64,000 nucleotides of DNA from Stieleria neptunia (GCF_007754155.1 NZ_CP037423.1:4464001-4528000); one strand, 5' to 3'; positions 17,850 through 26,506 are shown, counted from the first letter of the stretch. The notes: generated by a model not told the origin, from the letters alone. A program made the numbers and translations.

Positions 17850-17940
17850 GATGGCAGAAAAATCAGGGGCAGAAAAATGGGAGGGTGCTGTGAGAGAACG
17901 GGCGACAGGAAAATGGGTGACAAGAAAATAGGGGGAGAGT
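17850..17940. repeat. Left half of the 240-bp hairpin element
   Basis: This stretch starts GATGGCAGAAAAAT and carries the four G-C-A-R-A-A-A-A-T-G-type modules seen in the left arms of the five complete elements at 29.9-34.6 kb, but no right arm follows. It lies in the 461-bp gap 17637-18097 between hsdR and the GIY-YIG gene, which otherwise shows no gene or motif. Orientation matches the complete copies. Confidence 0.75.
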
Positions 17941-18097
17941 TGGATGCCTGGAATCCGCCCCGCCCCCGCGGGCGACTCAGGCGAAAACCGGTGCGACCGC
18001 TTGTCGTGGGATCCTGCGGGATGCCGGCCCTTGGTCGATCACGTCCCAGTCGAGCGCCGCCAATTGATCCAGGAACCGCTTTTCGACGTGGGCGTAT

Positions 18098-18982
18098 TCA
18101 GACATCCTCGTCACCGGTTTCCGCGGCCGCTTCCTGCAACTCCTTGAGCGTCACGCCGGATTCGGTTTTCCAGTCGCCTCGTCCGTTCGCGGTGCGGCCT
18201 TGGATGACACCCGCCGCGGTTGAGGGTGACGAGAACGCATAGTCCTCGACAAAGACGAATTGGCTGGCTTGCCGCTCAACGACTCCTTGCTCTAGAAGGT
18301 CTTTCCGCAAGGACGACAAATAGCCGTGGATCGAATTCGTTTCATCCAACACCATTCCCGATCCGGTCATCACGACGAAACCTTTGGCATCTTCGAATCC
18401 CGTCGCCGCGATCCCTTTGGCGTGGATATGCAGCAGTTTGTTGCGTCGCGGTTTCGAGCGTGATTGCGTTTTTTCGAAGACGTTCAATCCCAGCAACGGA
18501 AAGATACTGAGCGTGTCCAAGAGAAAGCTCTCCACATCCGCCGTTTCCACTTCCGACAGGGTGGGCGGCAGTGAGGAACCGGTATTGTCCAGCCGGCATT
18601 GCTTGGCCGACGTGGCGAGTTCCAGCAGACGCGATTCGAGGTGCTTGACGTGCGCCTTGTTGAGGCTGGAGTCTTTGGTGACGAAGAAGACGCCCCAGTC
18701 CCAAAAGTCCTTTTTGCTGTAGTGCTGGTTCAGCCGGGTTTTGACCGGGTCGCCTTCCCCGATGTAGATCGTCGGCAGTGCGCTGTCCTCGGACATCCCG
18801 ACCAGGACATAGATGCCGGTGCGATCAAACTCGGTTCGTTTGGCAGCCTGTTTGTAGCCCGTCCGTTTGAAGACGACACCGACGCCCGTCCAGTTGGACC
18901 GTTCGACGAGACGCAGCCCGTCGGGATCACCATCAGGAACGAAGATCCGAATGGAATAGGGTCGCATTTGTGGATCAATCAT
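18098..18982 (-). CDS. GIY-YIG nuclease-fold protein with C-terminal DUF4357
   Basis: I start it at the ATG at 18982 ([14 protein letters not shown], 294 residues) because it overlaps the upstream stop by eight bases. Residues about 40-110 have GIYVLVGM and, after a short insert, [18 protein letters not shown], the GIY-YIG signature. The last about 60 residues ([20 protein letters not shown], then a GRxxW segment) are DUF4357. This arrangement is common in genes beside restriction systems. The catalytic Arg after YIG appears present (VKTRLNQ). The expected role is nicking or cleavage of foreign DNA, or a structural role. It is coupled to the PD-(D/E)XK-like gene upstream, so the two probably act together. 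Confidence 0.8.
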   Translation of the reverse strand: MIDPQMRPYSIRIFVPDGDPDGLRLVERSNWTGVGVVFKRTGYKQAAKRTEFDRTGIYVLVGMSEDSALPTIYIGEGDPVKTRLNQHYSKKDFWDWGVFFVTKDSSLNKAHVKHLESRLLELATSAKQCRLDNTGSSLPPTLSEVETADVESFLLDTLSIFPLLGLNVFEKTQSRSKPRRNKLLHIHAKGIAATGFEDAKGFVVMTGSGMVLDETNSIHGYLSSLRKDLLEQGVVERQASQFVFVEDYAFSSPSTAAGVIQGRTANGRGDWKTESGVTLKELQEAAAETGDEDV

Positions 18983-19556
18983 GTGGAGTGCCCTCGGCGC
19001 CATGTGTCGGGTCGGCCAACCCAAACAGGCGCATCACAAGTTCGGTCATCGTGTTGATGGCTAGGAAATCTCCCTTGTTCACGACGCGAATCGCGGGGCG
19101 TTCTAATTTGACGCCGTCTTTGTTTCCCTTGGTATGCTTGGCGACCGCAAATCCGTCGAGTGACGGCAACGGTTGGCCGGCCTCGTTCCCGAAGAACCGG
19201 TAGGTCAATCTCATCCGGCAATCGGGGTTGTCTTCCGAGCGAATGATCCAGACGACACATCCACTAGGCTTCTCAGCCAGAGCCACGTTGACCTTCTGCC
19301 GACTGGTCTTGCCGTGGATGTTGGATGTTTTGAGTTGCACGTGCCGGATGATCCCGTTGCACTCGAAGACGACGTCATAGCCGGACGCGTCAATTTCCGA
19401 CCGCAGTACTTCCACGGTCATGCCGAATCGGTAGTAGGCTTCCTGCAGAAGTTCGGAGATGAAAACGTGTTCCACCAACTGTTCAAAGAATGACGACTTC
19501 AGGAACCTATCGGCCTTCGACGTACGGTTGATCGGGACCGGTTGAGAATCAGACAT
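18975..19556 (-). CDS. PD-(D/E)XK-like nuclease-fold protein
   Basis: A 193-residue protein. The N-terminal helix [19 protein letters not shown] precedes a core of the form [10 protein letters not shown] followed by HVQLKTS, which fits the D...(E/Q)xK active site of the restriction-endonuclease fold (about residues 55-80). Similar genes are found next to type I-like methylase genes. It overlaps the hsdM remnant upstream (ATGTCTGA) and the GIY-YIG gene downstream (ATGATTGA), so the three frames are tightly coupled. The exact reaction is unknown. Confidence 0.65.
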   Translation of the reverse strand: MSDSQPVPINRTSKADRFLKSSFFEQLVEHVFISELLQEAYYRFGMTVEVLRSEIDASGYDVVFECNGIIRHVQLKTSNIHGKTSRQKVNVALAEKPSGCVVWIIRSEDNPDCRMRLTYRFFGNEAGQPLPSLDGFAVAKHTKGNKDGVKLERPAIRVVNKGDFLAINTMTELVMRLFGLADPTHGAEGTPHD

Positions 19557-19665
19557 TCGCCGTGGCCTCGCGATCCTGATCGACCTTCACCCGCACCTTG
19601 CCAGTGTCGCAGGCCTTGAACAGGATACTCTCAAGGCGCTGGAGGGTGAGTTTTTGAGTTGCCAT
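19549..19665 (-). pseudogene. 38-codon remnant of a second HsdM-type methyltransferase
   Basis: The frame starts MATQKLTLQRLESILFKAC, the usual N-terminus of type I methylases of the LESLLFKACDILRG kind. After about 20 residues it jumps to [18 protein letters not shown] and stops. A normal HsdM has about 500 residues, so nearly the whole catalytic domain is missing. The stop overlaps the next gene's ATG, as expected if the original C-terminus was kept and the middle lost by an in-frame deletion. The remaining peptide cannot be a methylase but could still drive coupled translation of the PD-(D/E)XK-like gene. The open frame continues upstream to 20202, but that part does not look like protein. 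Confidence 0.6.
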
Positions 19666-20381
19666 TGAATCCTGGTATCCGTCTTCCATTCCGAACAAAC
19701 GGGCAGCGGCGATCGGTGCGCCGGGCGCCCGACCGAAACAACCGTCACTCGCACTGTTGAGTTCCAGGTCGCCGTCGCCGCGAAAGAATGCCCTTTTTGC
19801 GTTTTTGCAACCATCGCCACCTGCGACAACCGTACGAACGCCCCCCCAAATCGTAGCAGAGCCCAACTCATGGGGGTACAGCCCCCCAAAAGACGGCTCC
19901 CCATCAATCCGAACGAGTGCCCGCCACGGCAAACTGGTTCGTCGGTGTCCATGCGTCCCGAAACCAGCCGGCACCACCAGGTCATCACCAATCCAACTGC
20001 GGAAAACCGCCAACTTGCTCCAGTCAATGGCAAACGCGACGCCCCGCCGACCTTCCGGTTGGACGCTCGGCTTCCGCCGGTACCGCAATCGACGGCAGCA
20101 CAGCATCCCAGCCCGCCCTACCGCACGGGCCCCTGGGATCCTCCAGGCGCCGTTGCCGCCCCCAAAAGTTGTCTCACCGTGGGACAACTCGCTGAATCGC
20201 AATCAGGTCCAGCGGCTCGAAAACATGCATTTTGGGCTTCGTCCAAACGATCAGATCGGCTCAAAGGTGCTGACGGATTTCACCGACCGTGGACCGCAAC
20301 TCCGACCACGCGTTTGCCGGAGCATGACGCACACAGCGTTGAGGGAAAGCCAACCAATAAAGAAGAGTATCGACTGGCAGT
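19666..20381. other. 716-bp gap with no supported gene
   Basis: Long overlapping open frames exist on both strands, but they are Pro/Arg-rich shadows without motifs or credible starts. G/C-homopolymer runs are frequent around 19840-19890. This may be a deletion scar or a boundary between the defence genes and the mobile element. The promoter for the hsdM-remnant/nuclease genes should be here. Confidence 0.35.
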
Positions 20382-20882
20382 CTACGACGTTGGGTCAACA
20401 GTCTTTTCCGGCGACTTGGTCATCCCGATGTCGCGGATCCAGCTTGCAGAAGACCTATCAATCTGATCGATCAAACGCTCCAGCTGATGTGCATCCTGGG
20501 AGCTGGCGTACGACAAGTCGTGGCATTGACGGCAACCAAAGATGTCTCCGCTCGGCGGAAGGTGCAGCGTTCCGCATCGGCGGCCACAGGGCATGCCATC
20601 GTACTCAATGGGACACAAAAACCACCAGCGTTGACCTCCGTGCCGCAGACGTGTGCTCTGGAGATCGATTGGCAATCGAACGAGCCCGTTGCCATCGGCG
20701 TCGTCGCAATACACCAGAACGAGGGTGGGTGAAGCGTTGCGCCAATCTGTCGTGTAGGCGATTGACGATTTCCTGCCGCCGAACCATTCCCAGCAAACCG
20801 TGCCGTGATAGACTCCGCCCCTCTGCGATAGCACATCGCGCGTGCTGATCGACAGGCATTGCTCGACAGTCCTCTTCGTCAT
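20382..20882 (-). CDS. Uncharacterised zinc-ribbon protein
   Basis: A 166-residue protein. A beta-rich N-terminal half (WEWFGGRKSSI, LVLVYCDD) is followed by a zinc ribbon of the form C-P-x-x-x-x-x-x-x-C-G-R-R-C, a spacer, and FGCRQCHDLSYASS (about residues 90-130). This family is known to me only as hypothetical proteins of mobile elements and proteobacterial or planctomycete genomes. It has no catalytic signature. It is the first recognisable gene on the left side of the integrated element and is on the same strand as the rest. A nucleic-acid-binding role is plausible but not shown. Confidence 0.65.
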   Translation of the reverse strand: MTKRTVEQCLSISTRDVLSQRGGVYHGTVCWEWFGGRKSSIAYTTDWRNASPTLVLVYCDDADGNGLVRLPIDLQSTRLRHGGQRWWFLCPIEYDGMPCGRRCGTLHLPPSGDIFGCRQCHDLSYASSQDAHQLERLIDQIDRSSASWIRDIGMTKSPEKTVDPTS

Positions 20883-20937
20883 TTCGTGACGCCGTTCGGA
20901 TTTGACAGTGCTCTGAGAATTGCCAAAATCATTAAGC

Positions 20938-21267
20938 TCACGCGCGCGACGAACATAGCAGTTCGACGCGGTGAGCGATTGCCGGATCCTGCATCAGCTT
21001 CTTTTGCTTCCACCGTGCGAATCGTCGCTGGAGCGGAGTGGAATCACCACAATCCTGCAGCAACCAATAGATGGGATCGCGGTTGTCGCAATCATACAGC
21101 TCACGAACGGCTGTCCGGATCACACGACCGGCTTCGTTTGGTTTCAATCCAAATTTGGTGGCAAGCGTGCGCTTTGTCTGCCCTTTACTTTGACGGGATT
21201 GGATTTCGGTCTTTGCCACTGCAATCGCGTCACGCTTGACCAGTTCATTCATCCGTTCGAATCCCAA
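20938..21267 (-). CDS. Small hypothetical protein
   Basis: A 109-residue basic protein. It contains KTEIQSRQSKGQTKRTLATK and FGLKPNEAGRVIRTAVRE, which has the spacing of a helix-turn-helix, so it may bind DNA. No named family is recognised. It is 55 bp upstream of the zinc-ribbon gene, same strand, and looks co-transcribed with it. A second Met at residue 6 is an alternative start. Confidence 0.45.
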   Translation of the reverse strand: MGFERMNELVKRDAIAVAKTEIQSRQSKGQTKRTLATKFGLKPNEAGRVIRTAVRELYDCDNRDPIYWLLQDCGDSTPLQRRFARWKQKKLMQDPAIAHRVELLCSSRA

Positions 21268-21470
21268 ACAATTGAAGGACAGTTAGATCCGCTCACGTGT
21301 TCAGGATGGAGAACATTGGTTCGTATGCAATGGGCGCGTTGTCACCAGTCGACCAGGACGGCAGCGAGTGGCGGGAACGGAGTAGCGGTTCCGAAACGTG
21401 GGACGCCATCACAAAGCCCATCTTCACTGCCTCACGGCCTTTGGTCATATCACTTCCCGGTTCACTCTCT

Positions 21471-21878
21471 TCAATCGCCAGGTCGGGAAAACTCGATCAC
21501 GGTGCTTTCCGTTGCGTATAGGTCCTCGGCGTCCGCCCTCGTAAATCGATACTCAACGAAACGTCTGGAGAAGCCCTCAGCCTGAATCCGTTGGTACTCA
21601 CCAGGCAACTCACCCCAAAGACGTAGCACAAAAACATTGGGGTTGTCTTCGTCGATTCGGATCAGATCACCGCGAAGGGGCACGTGTTGCGAATTGTCGC
21701 AAAACGCGTTCATCTTCTCTTCGAATTCGAATGCGGAAAGTCTGCCAAGCAGTAAGCCAATTGACGCCAATAACTCATTTCGCTCATCCAACGTTAATCC
21801 AAAGCGAATGACGCCGTCGGAGAGTATCGCACCAGGAGCCGCGGGAAGTTCCAAGGTCCACATTTTTCTTTTGTCCAT
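21471..21878 (-). CDS. Hypothetical protein
   Basis: A 135-residue acidic protein with clear globular composition (WTLELPAAPGAILSDGVIRF, FVLRLWGELPGEYQRIQAEG, STVIEFSRPGD). No transmembrane segment or known motif. It belongs to the minus-strand run of mobile-element genes. Function unknown. Confidence 0.5.
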   Translation of the reverse strand: MDKRKMWTLELPAAPGAILSDGVIRFGLTLDERNELLASIGLLLGRLSAFEFEEKMNAFCDNSQHVPLRGDLIRIDEDNPNVFVLRLWGELPGEYQRIQAEGFSRRFVEYRFTRADAEDLYATESTVIEFSRPGD

Positions 21879-22299
21879 CTAGTCGCGGGACTGAATTCGG
21901 TTCGAAGTGACCGGTCCTAGTCGACCAACCGTCGCGGTCAACCAGCGCGTTTATCGCGTAGCACTTTGCAGAAATCAAGCTTCACCGAATCCTCAACGGG
22001 ATTGCCTATTCACATGTCTGTGTTTCCTGTTGCGCCCTGAAAAGACAGGAGTTCATGGCTCGTTTCATGACCGATAAATCCGGGGCATACCGCTCACATT
22101 CCAGTCGCATCCTGTGAGGTCGCCCAGGTACGACGGCGACTAGCCTTGCGGCCCGTTTGACGGGAGACCTCACTGTTTCTACGCCGCTACTGGTGAGAAG
22201 GCAGCGTCGAGCCGTTCGCAAGCACGAAGGTATCTCGGGCCGCTGTTTTTGCTGGTTTGCTTCATTGGCTCGGTGCCCGCTCACTTGTCAGAACGAGAG
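21879..22299. other. 421-bp gap; one doubtful short ORF
   Basis: A minus-strand frame at 22006-22284 (92 codons, Arg-rich) is open but has no motif or good ribosome site. I do not call it a gene. Nothing else is evident. Confidence 0.3.
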
Positions 22300-22941
22300 C
22301 TAGGCCAGTTCTTCGAAACACTTTAGCGGGTCATAGAATTCCCGCTCGGCTTTCTTCCCCGGAGCGGTCCCCTCGATGTCTCTACTCACCCAGCTACGAA
22401 AGGACGCTTTCCAGTCGACAATCTGATTTCCGCTTCCCTGCCTCCAGCCGTTTGCGGAGTAATGATCGTAGAACGCGACGACTTGTCCTGACGCATCACC
22501 ACCCAACTGATCGGCATACGACTGGATCTCTTGGTGGAACGGAACTCGCGCCTTTAGCGGTTTCCCTTCCTGGCTCAGCACCCACCTCCGGAATGCCGCC
22601 TGCCAGTCCTTGATCGGAATGCCTCCTTTGCCCTGCACCCAACCGTTGGCTTCGTAGTAGTAGAAGAACTCTTCGACGCAAGCTCCAGCGTGTTCGTACC
22701 GTGTCCTCTTCTCCTGCTCCATCGAGAACTCGATCACTTGATCGAGCGTCGGTGCCTTCCCTCGCGGACCACCGAGCCGTTTTAAGTCAAGAAACTTCTT
22801 CGCAATCGCCTCCAAAGCACAGGTGAGATCCTCTGAGATTTCCGACTTCTTCTCGCCTTTGAAAACTTCGTTTAGCATGTCGATCTTCGCAGACGCGTCT
22901 CCAACCAACGCGGCACAGACAGAAGCTGGCGCGTTGTGCAT
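22300..22941 (-). CDS. Phage-type replication accessory protein with duplicated W-N-G-W helix motif
   Basis: A 213-residue protein. After an N-terminal helical half it has two copies of one motif: FYYYEANGWVQGKGG...IKDWQAAFRRWV (about residues 92-122) and FYDHYSANGWRQGSGN...VDWKASFRSWV (about 161-191). The pattern F-Y-x-Y-Y-x-x-N-G-W-x-x-G...W-K-x-x-x-x-x-W is typical of the C-terminal part of phage replisome organiser and DnaT-like helicase-loader proteins, usually in one copy. AGGGG lies just upstream of the ATG. It sits in the replication block of the integrated element. A role in loading a helicase at the element's origin is an inference. Confidence 0.6.
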   Translation of the reverse strand: MHNAPASVCAALVGDASAKIDMLNEVFKGEKKSEISEDLTCALEAIAKKFLDLKRLGGPRGKAPTLDQVIEFSMEQEKRTRYEHAGACVEEFFYYYEANGWVQGKGGIPIKDWQAAFRRWVLSQEGKPLKARVPFHQEIQSYADQLGGDASGQVVAFYDHYSANGWRQGSGNQIVDWKASFRSWVSRDIEGTAPGKKAEREFYDPLKCFEELA

Positions 22942-22968
22942 CAGCCCCTGGACCGCGTGTGCACGAAA

Positions 22969-23478
22969 CTAGTGGCGACCCGGCTCGTTGAGCCAATTCA
23001 GGCATGGCTTAATCGCGGCGGATATGACGTCCTTGTCACCACGATCAATGATGTCTTGTAACAAATTGATTCTCTTTTCCTTCGAAAACCGCATGACTTT
23101 TTCGGTCAGCTCTTCCTCACTCGGGTCCCCGTCGACTTCCGCCAGTGCTGGCTTCTTGATCCCAAGAACCCTTGCGCAGTCGACTCCGTCTTGTGATTCC
23201 ATGCAGTCGCGAAGCGTCTTGAGCGCAATTTCCCTCTCACTCTTCGTCATCTCGCCAAGGAGCACCTGCATCTGGGCGAGAGTGTCCTGTGGTGTGCAGC
23301 GTTTCGGCTTGCGATCCAAGGCCGGACTCGCACTGTCGGCGGCGCAGTCACCCGCATCGATAGACGTCGATGTAACGATCCATAGATCGCTCGCCTCTCG
23401 GCGGTCCTGATACGTTTCTGACTGCTTGCTTGACCGAATTTGCTGACGGAGGTTTACCGGTCTCCTGCGCCATCGCAA
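22969..23478 (-). CDS. Hypothetical protein of the mobile element
   Basis: The frame allows up to 169 residues, but its first part overlaps the end of the upstream gene by 131 bp and has poor composition. A TTG at about 23319 is a likelier start, giving about 116 residues that begin LDRKPKRCTP. The protein part (DTLAQMQVLLGEMTKSERE, then an acidic helical C-terminus with LLQDIIDRGDKDVI) looks helical. No family is recognised. Gene order suggests a replication or regulation role. Confidence 0.4.
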   Translation of the reverse strand: MRWRRRPVNLRQQIRSSKQSETYQDRREASDLWIVTSTSIDAGDCAADSASPALDRKPKRCTPQDTLAQMQVLLGEMTKSEREIALKTLRDCMESQDGVDCARVLGIKKPALAEVDGDPSEEELTEKVMRFSKEKRINLLQDIIDRGDKDVISAAIKPCLNWLNEPGRH

Positions 23479-23932
23479 CGGCAGCCTGCCACGCCTTCAC
23501 GCGGAGTTCTTCTGGTGCCTTGGCCAACTCCCGGCATTGTGACTCCGACGATGGCAGAACTGAAACAATTGTTTCAGTCCTTCGAATTCGTTCGATCGTC
23601 TCGTGAGCTGAAATCAGTTTTCTCACATACTGTGGCGACCACCCAATCTCGTCGCTGCACCACCGCTCAAAGTTTCCACTCCCTTTCCTCGCGAGCGAAA
23701 TCCTCGCTTGCTTCAGCTGTTCCCCGACGACGCTGATCCAGTCCGCGAACGCCTTGCCGAAGCGTTGGTTTGCTTTGTGGATTCGTTCCGCGAGTTCCCC
23801 CAGTGGATCATGGCCAGCCACACGCGGAATCGTTGTGCCTGCTGACGTAATTGCCGTCGTCTTGATTGGACTGTCGCTCACAGCAGTGTATCCATAGTCA
23901 ATCGTTGAAAGGCTTGGTTGGTCGGTCATCAT
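23348..23932 (-). CDS. DUF3102-like DNA-associated protein
   Basis: A 194-residue protein. The core (HKANQRFGKAFADWISVVGE, LKQARISLARKGSGNFERWC, then IGWSPQYVRKLISAHE) has the lay-out of DUF3102-type proteins, where a helical stretch and a helix-turn-helix are used in mobile elements to bind DNA, often near ParB-like proteins. There is no nuclease or ATPase motif. It lies 87 bp downstream of the HTH replication-like gene and on the same strand. Likely a regulator or partition or replication accessory protein. Confidence 0.5.
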   Translation of the reverse strand: MMTDQPSLSTIDYGYTAVSDSPIKTTAITSAGTTIPRVAGHDPLGELAERIHKANQRFGKAFADWISVVGEQLKQARISLARKGSGNFERWCSDEIGWSPQYVRKLISAHETIERIRRTETIVSVLPSSESQCRELAKAPEELRVKAWQAAVAMAQETGKPPSANSVKQAVRNVSGPPRGERSMDRYIDVYRCG

Positions 23933-24019
23933 TGCTATCTCGCGAGGATTGGTTATCAGAAGGTTTCGCGGTGCCGTCGCCCCGGTGGCTGGTTGGCGCA
24001 GTTTCAGAATGGGATGTCA

Positions 24020-24991
24020 TCACTCCATTCCGATCCGGTGCCTTTCCACTGGTGATTTGTGGCTCTTTTTTTTTACTGGTGCAAGCCTTGACTCGGGATC
24101 TCGTAGGAACGCGTCCGGTGTGAAAACACCGCGTTGATTTAAAGGGTCTTTCGATTCACAGGTCTTTCTTATTCGAGGGTCTTTACATTCACTGCGAGTG
24201 TCAGATTTCCCCAAGCCAAGGGTCAGGTTTTCTCTAGCCGAGTCTCGAATTTCCCCAAGCCACGTAGCAGATTTCCCCGGTTGGAAATCTGCATGCCCGG
24301 GGAATTCACTGGACGAAAAGAGCTGTATCTCGTCGTGTTCATCGTCGCAGTCGTCCGGAGTGCGAGGGACGACCACGATCTTCCCACGCGGCTGGTCGGA
24401 GTCCTCGATCATTCCACGGGCGACGAGCGACGCACGAGCAGAGCGGATCGATTTGGGACTTAGGCCGGTAAGCGATGCAACCCACTTGGTCGACCAGGTG
24501 AATTCAGCAGAGGCATCGATACAGAGCCACGCCCCCAGATCACCGTTTTCGGAGTTGCTCATCCCGCGTACTCGATGGAACGAGATAGAAATCAACGCGA
24601 GCTCAGACTCCTTCAGATCCAAATCGAGCACCCACTCAGGTAGCACCATCGCCCAGTCATTTGCGCCGTCGAGTACGCGATCGGTGATGGCCCGTGTCGG
24701 CGTCCGGCGCCGCTGCCTTCCAAAATTCTCGATCCATCCACAGTCTTCCAGGACCTTCATGTGTCGCTTGGTGCTTGAATCACTAAACCGCGTTCGCTTC
24801 ATGATGACGGAAAGCGTGCGAAAGAATTTTCCGCGCCCGGCGATTCGATAGAAGGCAGCAAGAGTTAACGCTGCCCCGACGCCGCACTCTCGCATGCACT
24901 CTGAATTGAGACGAAAGTATTCTGCATCACGGGACCGATCGGTGCGGATTGCGTCTGATTCGTCGTCGTGTATGTTCGTATTCGTGGTCAT
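24020..24991 (-). CDS. Helix-turn-helix protein, probable replication initiator of the element
   Basis: A 323-residue protein. Two winged-helix-like units are visible: TRFSDSSTKRHMKVLEDCGW (about residues 67-86) and VASLTGLSPKSIRSARASLV (about 167-186). Each fits the pattern in which a new helix reads DNA after a T-x-x-S start. The C-terminal 100 residues are hydrophilic and low-complexity. Double-HTH proteins like this are often plasmid or phage replication initiators or replisome organisers. The 600-bp region immediately upstream has the palindromes expected of an origin. The initiator role is inferred from layout only. Confidence 0.5.
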   Translation of the reverse strand: MTTNTNIHDDESDAIRTDRSRDAEYFRLNSECMRECGVGAALTLAAFYRIAGRGKFFRTLSVIMKRTRFSDSSTKRHMKVLEDCGWIENFGRQRRRTPTRAITDRVLDGANDWAMVLPEWVLDLDLKESELALISISFHRVRGMSNSENGDLGAWLCIDASAEFTWSTKWVASLTGLSPKSIRSARASLVARGMIEDSDQPRGKIVVVPRTPDDCDDEHDEIQLFSSSEFPGHADFQPGKSATWLGEIRDSARENLTLGLGKSDTRSECKDPRIRKTCESKDPLNQRGVFTPDAFLRDPESRLAPVKKKSHKSPVERHRIGME

Positions 24992-25436
24992 TCGTCTTCC
25001 CGGCCACGTGGCGGCCTGATTCTTTGGTACTTAAAGGGTCGCCAAGCTGAGGTGCAGCAAACACCAACGCTCAGCGGTTAAGTCCGCAAAAAAATCCGAG
25101 ACGGCTCCGGTATCGCTCACCGGGGCCGTTTCGTTTTTCTTCGCGGGTGTCAGCCTCGTGACTGACAAAGAAAGTGAAGCCCTAAGAAGGTCCACATTCC
25201 AGAGAAACGTTTTGCCGTGGTTTCCGCGAAAAACGCCCCTCCAAATGAAACGTAACGAAAACGGCTCGCGGCAATGACCATTTTTGCGGAATGGGCGTCT
25301 GGCTTGATCCGCGCCCGATGCCCCGTTGACTGCACCCGCTGGCATTTTCGGCAACAGCCAGCTCTCGGCTCGTAGCCGGTACTCAGGCGCCACCGTGCCA
25401 TCGCGGAGGTGCTCTTTTATTGCCACCCCAACGGGT

Positions 25437-25466
25437 GGGTGCGATGTTAGCGCTAACAATGCACCC
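25437..25466. promoter_or_regulatory. 30-bp palindrome centred on TTAGCGCTAA
   Basis: The two halves GGGTGCGATGTTAGC and GCTAACAATGCACCC match at 13 of 15 positions around a perfect GTTAGCGCTAAC core. This is a dyad of the size bound by a dimeric regulator or initiator. It lies about 450 bp upstream of the HTH gene at 24020-24991. Confidence 0.6.
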
Positions 25467-25595
25467 CCCCAACGGTACTGCCAAAGCGTCCCGTGGGTCG
25501 CTTTTATCACCCGCATGGGCTTTGTGGAGTGGTTCAAACGGGCCCCAAAAGTCGTCAATGACGATTTTCCCCCTCTGGTTGGTGGGGGCTAAGGA

Positions 25596-25617
25596 AATCC
25601 CAGCGGCTGCTGGGATT
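25596..25617. repeat. Perfect 9-bp stem, 4-base loop hairpin
   Basis: AATCCCAGC and GCTGGGATT flank a GGCT loop. No T-run follows on either strand, so it is not a typical intrinsic terminator. It lies just past the end of the 25637-26506 gene, so it may still protect that transcript's 3' end. Confidence 0.6.
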
Positions 25618-25636
25618 CCAGGAAAGTCGCACCGAC

Positions 25637-26506
25637 TCAATCGTTGAGCAACCCCCGGAAGTGTTTGGCTAGGGCCAATGCCTTGTCGTGCTTCGTCGTC
25701 GCCAGCTTCTTCCCGGTTGTTTCGGGGGGCGCATCAGCTGTGCCCTGCGGCGTGCACCAATCCGACTTCGCCGCGCTCAACGACCAATTGTACGACTCGT
25801 CCCCGGCATCGACGGAAATCAAGTGGTGCGGGTGGCGTACCTCAGCACGATAGACTCCAGTTCCATCGCATCGCCCGCACGGGTGCACCTCACCGTTGCT
25901 CCATGTCTTGGTCTTCTCGCCATCGCAACTGAAGCAAACCAGAGCGGGCTCGACCTCATCGTACGAGAGGCATTCGGTAACCAACCCTTGCCGATGCAGC
26001 CCGTGTAGGCATTCCGCGATGAGGTCCGTTAGCGTTGCTTTCTCGGCGTTGTCGTAGCACCAGTTGGCATGCCGTGCCAAGTCCCGCAACGCTGCGCAGC
26101 CGTCACTCAAGCATAGCGTGACCGATGGGTACTGCGACGGGAGAGACTGCGCCCAGACTTCATGCAGCGACTTCGCGTTGGCCTTGGCTTGTCGCGATCG
26201 CTTGACAGTCTGCTTGACGTCCTTGTGCCGCTTGATCCGATCGACGTCTGCCTTGTTCCAATACTTGATCGGCGCCGCCCTCGGACGAACTGGATTACGC
26301 TTTAGCGCCACTGGCTCGATGTTTTTCGCTTGGAATTTGCGCATCAGCGTTGGTTTCGTGATGCCCAACAGTTTGGCGGCATCGCTGGTTGATAGCACCT
26401 CGTTATTTTTGATTTTCAGGCACAGCTCCCCGTGTTCGCGGCTCATGGGCTCAAGAACTTTCGCGGGATACTTGTTTGTCGTTTTCTTTCGCATTTCCAT
26501 TCTCAT
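25637..26506 (-). CDS. HTH protein with DnaJ-like zinc motif
   Basis: I use the ATG at 26506; a TTG at 26524 is possible. The 289-residue product has an N-terminal helix-turn-helix (VLSTSDAAKLLGITKPTLMR, about residues 37-57) of the excisionase/MerR kind, with a Lys/Arg-rich stretch after it. In the second half a CFSCDG and a CGRCDGTG pair (CxxC...CxxCxGxG) recall DnaJ zinc fingers. It is followed by His/Trp-rich sequence and a basic C-terminus. It is a DNA-binding protein of the integrated element; its target is unknown. Confidence 0.5.
   Translation of the reverse strand: MRMEMRKKTTNKYPAKVLEPMSREHGELCLKIKNNEVLSTSDAAKLLGITKPTLMRKFQAKNIEPVALKRNPVRPRAAPIKYWNKADVDRIKRHKDVKQTVKRSRQAKANAKSLHEVWAQSLPSQYPSVTLCLSDGCAALRDLARHANWCYDNAEKATLTDLIAECLHGLHRQGLVTECLSYDEVEPALVCFSCDGEKTKTWSNGEVHPCGRCDGTGVYRAEVRHPHHLISVDAGDESYNWSLSAAKSDWCTPQGTADAPPETTGKKLATTKHDKALALAKHFRGLLND

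Larger units (their letters stand above)
25021..25636. other. Non-coding region with palindromes, candidate origin or control region
   Basis: About 600 bp between the two HTH genes. A 175-codon minus-strand frame exists but is unconvincing. It contains a 30-bp near-perfect palindrome at 25437-25466 and a hairpin at 25596-25617 (separate entries). Runs of C/G next to the palindrome and its position upstream of the probable initiator gene fit an origin of replication or a promoter/operator region. Confidence 0.4.

Noticed and set aside
19757..20848. 363-codon plus-strand frame
   Set aside because: It lies antisense to the zinc-ribbon protein, is Arg/Pro/Ser-rich and has no motif; long shadow frames are common at this GC content.
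25031..25558. 175-codon minus-strand frame in the origin-like region
   Set aside because: Composition and motifs are not protein-like, it spans the palindrome, and no ribosome site precedes it.
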